This document shows, in pieces, positions 60,917-64,000 of a stretch of 64,000 nucleotides of DNA (the first letter of the stretch is position 1; every line of letters begins with the position of its first letter). The stretch is from Dyadobacter sandarakinus (GTDB taxonomy: Bacteria > Bacteroidota > Bacteroidia > Cytophagales > Spirosomataceae): contig NZ_CP056775.1 of assembly GCF_016894445.1 (NCBI RefSeq), positions 4,886,001 through 4,950,000 on the forward strand, in the 5' to 3' direction. The notes under the pieces are model-generated. The model made no database searches. It worked only from the letters and a program-made list of their open reading frames with translations, and was not told the origin of the DNA. A program made the position numbers and the translations under genes.

Positions 60917-61993
60917 TTAGAAAGCATATCGAATCTGGCAATAAGGCAATTGCGTCTTCACAGCCTCCACCAACTCCCCAACAATCTCCCTCTTAATATT
61001 ATTCTTATACCGCACATTCCTTTGCCCGGACTGGCTGTACTTCACCTGCTGAATGTCCGGCCGCCAGAGGACCTCTTCGGCTTTGGGGTGCCAGGCTAGG
61101 TTTACTTCGTGGAGGCGGTCGTTGTGGGTGAGGAAGATGATTTCGGTGGCGAGCTGGGCTTTGGTTTGTTCGTCGAGGACCTGGTTCATTTCCTCGAAAA
61201 GCGCGTACCAGTCGTCAAGCCAGCCTTCGTAATATATCACCGGCGCGAAACTAACATTGACCTCATAACCAGCCTCGCGGAATTCGTTCATGACGGCGAT
61301 GCGCTCGCTGATGGGCGTGGTGCGGACGTCGACGAGCCTGGACATTTGATGCGGCATGAGGCTGAACCGGATACGTGTTTTGCGCTGCGGATCGTAGCTG
61401 AGCATTTCTCGGTTGACGAACTTGGTAGCGAAAGTCAGCTTGGCATTGGGCAGCGTTTTGTAAAGGTCGATCATGTCTTTCACATTATTACAAATGGCCG
61501 CATCGGCTGAGCAATCGCCATTTTCGCCGATTTCATACACCCAATATTTCGGGTCGATGGCGTCTGGCTCGGCTTTGACGCCCTGCTTGGCGGCGTGGCG
61601 GCTGAGGTAGCCCATGATCTGCTCGATGTTCACAAAAATGGAAATGGGATTGGCATAACCTTTCCGCCGCGGCACGTAGCAATACGAGCACGACATGGTG
61701 CAACCATTGGACTGCGAAGGCGCCACCCAATGCGAGCTGCGGGTATTGGGCCGGCAAGTCAGGCCTTTTTTGGCACCGAGGATAAGTACATTCTTTTTGT
61801 TCCAAAGCCAGTCATCGACGGATCCTTCGAAGCCAAAAAGCTCGGGGATTTTCCAGTGGGAATCGACTTCAATGCGTTCGGCGTCGGGGTATTTGGCCAG
61901 GATCTCGCGCCCGCGCTCGTAGGTCGGGACGGAGGGTTCCATGTAGATCTGGTGGATGGTGAGGAGGTCGGTGATGGTTTTTTGATGAAGCAT
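60917..61993 (-). CDS. Radical-SAM protein of the spore photoproduct lyase family
   Basis: 358 residues from the ATG at 61993; an ATG at 62053 gives 378. The radical-SAM cluster cysteines are in NGCTMSCSYCYVPRRKGYAN. A downstream TFATKFVNREML and EVNVSFAPVIYYEGW match the SPL group. In spore formers this enzyme repairs a UV-induced thymine dimer; Bacteroidota do not form spores, so the substrate here is unknown, possibly another DNA lesion. Flanked on both sides by the dispersed repeats. Stand-alone gene. Confidence 0.85.
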   Translation of the reverse strand: MLHQKTITDLLTIHQIYMEPSVPTYERGREILAKYPDAERIEVDSHWKIPELFGFEGSVDDWLWNKKNVLILGAKKGLTCRPNTRSSHWVAPSQSNGCTMSCSYCYVPRRKGYANPISIFVNIEQIMGYLSRHAAKQGVKAEPDAIDPKYWVYEIGENGDCSADAAICNNVKDMIDLYKTLPNAKLTFATKFVNREMLSYDPQRKTRIRFSLMPHQMSRLVDVRTTPISERIAVMNEFREAGYEVNVSFAPVIYYEGWLDDWYALFEEMNQVLDEQTKAQLATEIIFLTHNDRLHEVNLAWHPKAEEVLWRPDIQQVKYSQSGQRNVRYKNNIKREIVGELVEAVKTQLPYCQIRYAF

Positions 61994-62094
61994 GGTTGTA
62001 GTGTTTTGGGGTGGTTGTATTAAAAGTTTGCCATGGTGGTCATTGGTGGTCATTTGTAGTCAGGTGTGGTCAGGTGTTGTTTGGAGTTGTCTCA

Positions 62095-62205
62095 CCTTTG
62101 TCACCCTGAGCGCAGTCGAAGGGCAGGTGCGGCAACTATAAAGTACTTTCTTTCAAGCGCCTTGCTTCGACCGCCGTGCGGCCCGGCGCGTTCAGCACGA
62201 CAAAG
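62095..62205. repeat. Two further copies of the dispersed repeat
   Basis: 62095-62123 is a standard copy. 62164-62205 is a degenerate one with an inserted GC-rich stretch (GCTTCGACC..GTTCAGCACGAC). Both lie upstream of the MarR-GNAT gene. Confidence 0.75.
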
Positions 62206-62262
62206 CTGTTTGTAGAAAGAAAAATAGTATTTACATTTACATAATTAATTATGTAATTACCT

Positions 62263-63216
62263 ATGAAAATATTTAAGCGTACGGGCAAAATGGCGCTTGG
62301 AAGCCGCCTACGGATGCTGACTGCAAAATTTACGGACGACGCAGCGGCGATTTATCGGCTTTACAACATTGATATGCAGCCGAAATGGTTTCCTGTGTTC
62401 TATGTGTTGTCCGAGCGGGATGATGTGACGATTACGGAGATTGCGATGGAGATTGGGCATTCGCAGCCTTCGGTGAGCAAGATTGTGCGGGAAATGGCGG
62501 CGAATGGTTTGGTGGTTGAGAACAAAGATTCAGCCGACGGGCGGCGGAATGTGGTGCAGCTTTCGGCCACCGGGAAAGAGATCATTGAGAAAATTCAGAA
62601 TCAATACCAGGATGTGAATAATGCGGTGGAAGCGCTATCGGCGGAGGCGAACTATGATCTCTGGAAAGCAATTGAGGAGTGGGAGTTTTTGCTCGATCAA
62701 AAATCGCTTTTCGAGCGGGTGCGTGAAACACGGAAGCGGCGGGAGAGCAGCTTTGTGGAAATTGTGCCTTATGAGGCGAAGTACCAGTCTGCTTTTCGTG
62801 AGCTGAACGTAGCGTGGATTTCAAAATACTTCAAAATGGAGGGGGCTGATTACAAATCACTGGATTACCCGCAATCGTATATACTGGATCGTGGCGGCCA
62901 AATCCTGGTTGCATTGTACCGCGGCGAGCCGGTGGGCGTTTGTGCATTAATTAAAATGGATGACCCGGAATATGATTTCGAGCTGGCTAAAATGGCTGTT
63001 TCGCCCAAAGCACAGGGGCAGAATATCGGCTGGCTGCTGGGCAATGCAGCCATTGAAAAAGCAAAGTCGCTGGACGCAAATGCACTTTATTTAGAAAGTA
63101 ATACGATTCTGAAACCTGCGATTAACTTGTATCATAAATTGGGATTCAGGAAAGTGACGGGTCGGCCAACACCTTATGAACGAGCCAATATTCAGATGGA
63201 GCTTCGGTTGCATTAG
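62263..63216 (+). CDS. MarR-type regulator fused to GNAT acetyltransferase
   Basis: 317 residues. N-terminal winged helix of the MarR family (about 1-150; VTITEIAMEIGHSQPSVSKI and GLVVENKDSADGRRNVVQLS), followed by a GNAT acetyltransferase (about 165-317). In the second domain VAWISKYFKMEGADYKSLDY, ELAKMAVSPKAQGQNIGWLL (acetyl-CoA binding) and LYLESNTILKPAINLYHKLG are clear. Bifunctional proteins of this kind are known in Bacteroidota; the target is unknown. A TAATTATGTAATTA palindrome lies at about 62242-62255, just before the start, and is a possible own operator. NADAR gene 24 bp downstream. Confidence 0.9.
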   Translation: MKIFKRTGKMALGSRLRMLTAKFTDDAAAIYRLYNIDMQPKWFPVFYVLSERDDVTITEIAMEIGHSQPSVSKIVREMAANGLVVENKDSADGRRNVVQLSATGKEIIEKIQNQYQDVNNAVEALSAEANYDLWKAIEEWEFLLDQKSLFERVRETRKRRESSFVEIVPYEAKYQSAFRELNVAWISKYFKMEGADYKSLDYPQSYILDRGGQILVALYRGEPVGVCALIKMDDPEYDFELAKMAVSPKAQGQNIGWLLGNAAIEKAKSLDANALYLESNTILKPAINLYHKLGFRKVTGRPTPYERANIQMELRLH

Positions 63217-63240
63217 GTTTAATCTTGAAAAAGGTACTTT

Positions 63241-63798
63241 ATGAAAAGCAAATACAACCTGAACTGGCTAATCCAGCAGGAAAGGAACGGAGCCGCATTG
63301 AAATACCTGCTCTTCTGGTCGCATATCCGGCGGCATGGTGAAGAAATTGGTAAATATTGTTTCAGTCAGTGGTTTGAGCTGCCTTTTGCAGTGGATGGCG
63401 TGACTTACCTTACGTCTGAGCATTGGATGATGGCAGCAAAAGCACAGTTGTTTGGCGACCTGAAAACGTACGAACAAATCATCCGGGCAGAAAAGCCGGG
63501 AGCTGCAAAGGAACTGGGACGACTTGTAATGCATTTCGATGAGAAAGTTTGGGAAAGGGAGCGGTTCCGGATTGTAGTCGAGGGAAATGTTCAAAAGTTC
63601 GGGCAAAATCCTGCCTATGCTGATTTTCTTGTAAAAACCGGAAACAGAATTCTCGTGGAAGCCAGTCCCCGCGATCCGGTATGGGGAATTGGGCTGGCCG
63701 AAGACGACGAAAATGCCCGTGATCCTGAACGTTGGCCCGGACTGAACCTGCTGGGATTTGCGCTGATGGAAGCCAGGGATATTTTGAGAAATCAGTGA
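63241..63798 (+). CDS. NADAR-domain protein (YbiA-like)
   Basis: 185 residues of the NADAR/YbiA family: FSQWFELPFAVDGVTYLTSE, HWMMAAKAQLFGD and DPVWGIGLAEDDENARDPER with conserved W, G and D residues. Members hydrolyse riboflavin intermediates (YbiA) or remove ADP-ribose from nucleic acid or protein, and some belong to DarT-type toxin or anti-phage contexts. No DarT gene is visible here. It follows the MarR-GNAT gene by 24 bp and may be co-transcribed. Confidence 0.9.
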   Translation: MKSKYNLNWLIQQERNGAALKYLLFWSHIRRHGEEIGKYCFSQWFELPFAVDGVTYLTSEHWMMAAKAQLFGDLKTYEQIIRAEKPGAAKELGRLVMHFDEKVWERERFRIVVEGNVQKFGQNPAYADFLVKTGNRILVEASPRDPVWGIGLAEDDENARDPERWPGLNLLGFALMEARDILRNQ

Positions 63799-63809
63799 GG
63801 GTTCTGAGC

Positions 63810-64000
63810 TCAGTGCGGTTTAGGAGGATACTGAAAAATCACCTCAAACCTTTCTTCAATATTCCGTTGGAAGTTCGCGGCAATCCTTGCCCAATCCAGC
63901 AAGTCTACAAGAATGGGAATGTTGCTTTCACGAATTTTGTCTTTTAATTCAAAGAAAACATCGGCGTCTAATTTTGACAAATCTTCGCTGCGAATAACCA
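63810..64000 (-). CDS. MNT-type minimal nucleotidyltransferase, C-terminal part
   Basis: The last 62 residues of a protein whose start is beyond the right edge, ending at a TGA (63810-63812). The sequence VIRSEDLSKLDADVFFELKD followed by IPILVDLLDWARIAANFQ and RNIEERFEVIF matches the end of MNT nucleotidyltransferases. These are the antitoxins of HEPN/MNT pairs, which AMPylate the HEPN toxin. The active-site GSRARG region would be just outside. The partner HEPN gene, if present, is not in the window. Confidence 0.7.
   Translation of the reverse strand, partial: VIRSEDLSKLDADVFFELKDKIRESNIPILVDLLDWARIAANFQRNIEERFEVIFQYPPKPH

Noticed and set aside
53349..64000. Prophage or integrative element
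   Set aside because: No integrase, transposase, tRNA attachment site or phage structural gene is seen in this region.

Overview
The window reads as a chromosomal piece of a Bacteroidota bacterium of the order Cytophagales, most like Dyadobacter or a close relative in Spirosomataceae. This is an inference from gene content. The supporting signs are a gliding protein (GldB), secreted proteins with C-terminal type IX secretion (T9SS) sorting domains, the rpmG-DUF4295-ftsY cluster, outer-membrane DUF6089 and LptD proteins, a lack of Shine-Dalgarno sites, and TAnnTTTG-type -7 promoter elements. No rRNA, tRNA, CRISPR array, transposase or prophage structural gene was found.

Region by region: 0-4.4 kb holds rimO (cut by the left edge), ftsY, a DUF4295 gene and rpmG. 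Between ftsY and rimO sits an insertion with two paralogous membrane proteins and a ParE-type toxin-antitoxin pair whose toxin is frameshifted. A 44-bp copy of the ftsY 3' end marks that insertion. 4.6-11.1 kb carries a haem lipoprotein, gatB, a TlpA-like thioredoxin, an NAD-binding epimerase, gldB and a solitary nuoH. 11.1-13.5 kb is a three-gene ABC cassette (ATPase, permease with an acidic/His-rich loop, DUF3299-like protein) that may handle metal ions. 13.7-20.6 kb has two tandem outer-membrane proteins, DUF2911, a trypsin-like protease, a HAD nucleotidase, an ECF sigma factor with a small overlapping partner, nth and a double-FKBP lipoprotein. 20.6-25.3 kb holds a PglE/PglD/PglC-like amino-sugar trio and a fused E1 alpha-beta 2-oxoacid dehydrogenase.

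25.4-39.7 kb is mostly cell envelope and metabolism: DUF1573, lptD diverging from an amidase and an MCE protein, an acyl-CoA carboxylase beta subunit, a beta-hydroxyacid dehydrogenase, an NlpC/P60 hydrolase, purM, a T9SS-tagged sugar dehydrogenase, a YpfJ-like metallopeptidase and a D-2-hydroxyacid dehydrogenase. 40-52.6 kb is rich in secreted proteins: a malectin/T9SS protein, an SGNH hydrolase, a very large PVC-type haem protein, a ThuA protein and a subclass B1 metallo-beta-lactamase. It also contains a classic divergent HxlR/NmrA pair with a visible palindromic operator.

The accessory part is 52.6-64 kb. An AT-rich block at 54.0-58.9 kb holds two converging gene sets. On the + strand lie a PD-(D/E)XK-like nuclease fused to an unknown N-terminal domain and a four-helix membrane protein. 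On the - strand lie a HipA-like kinase, DUF3037 and a CD-NTase (cGAS/DncV-like nucleotidyltransferase). I see no canonical Cap2/Cap3 genes. This looks like an atypical CBASS-related or abortive-infection island and is the best candidate here for an undescribed system. A SymE-like toxin, an acyltransferase, a radical SAM protein of the spore-photoproduct-lyase family, a MarR-GNAT fusion, a NADAR protein and the tail of an MNT nucleotidyltransferase follow. At least nine copies of a short dispersed repeat (core GTCACCCTGAGCGGAGTCGA) cluster on both sides of this block.
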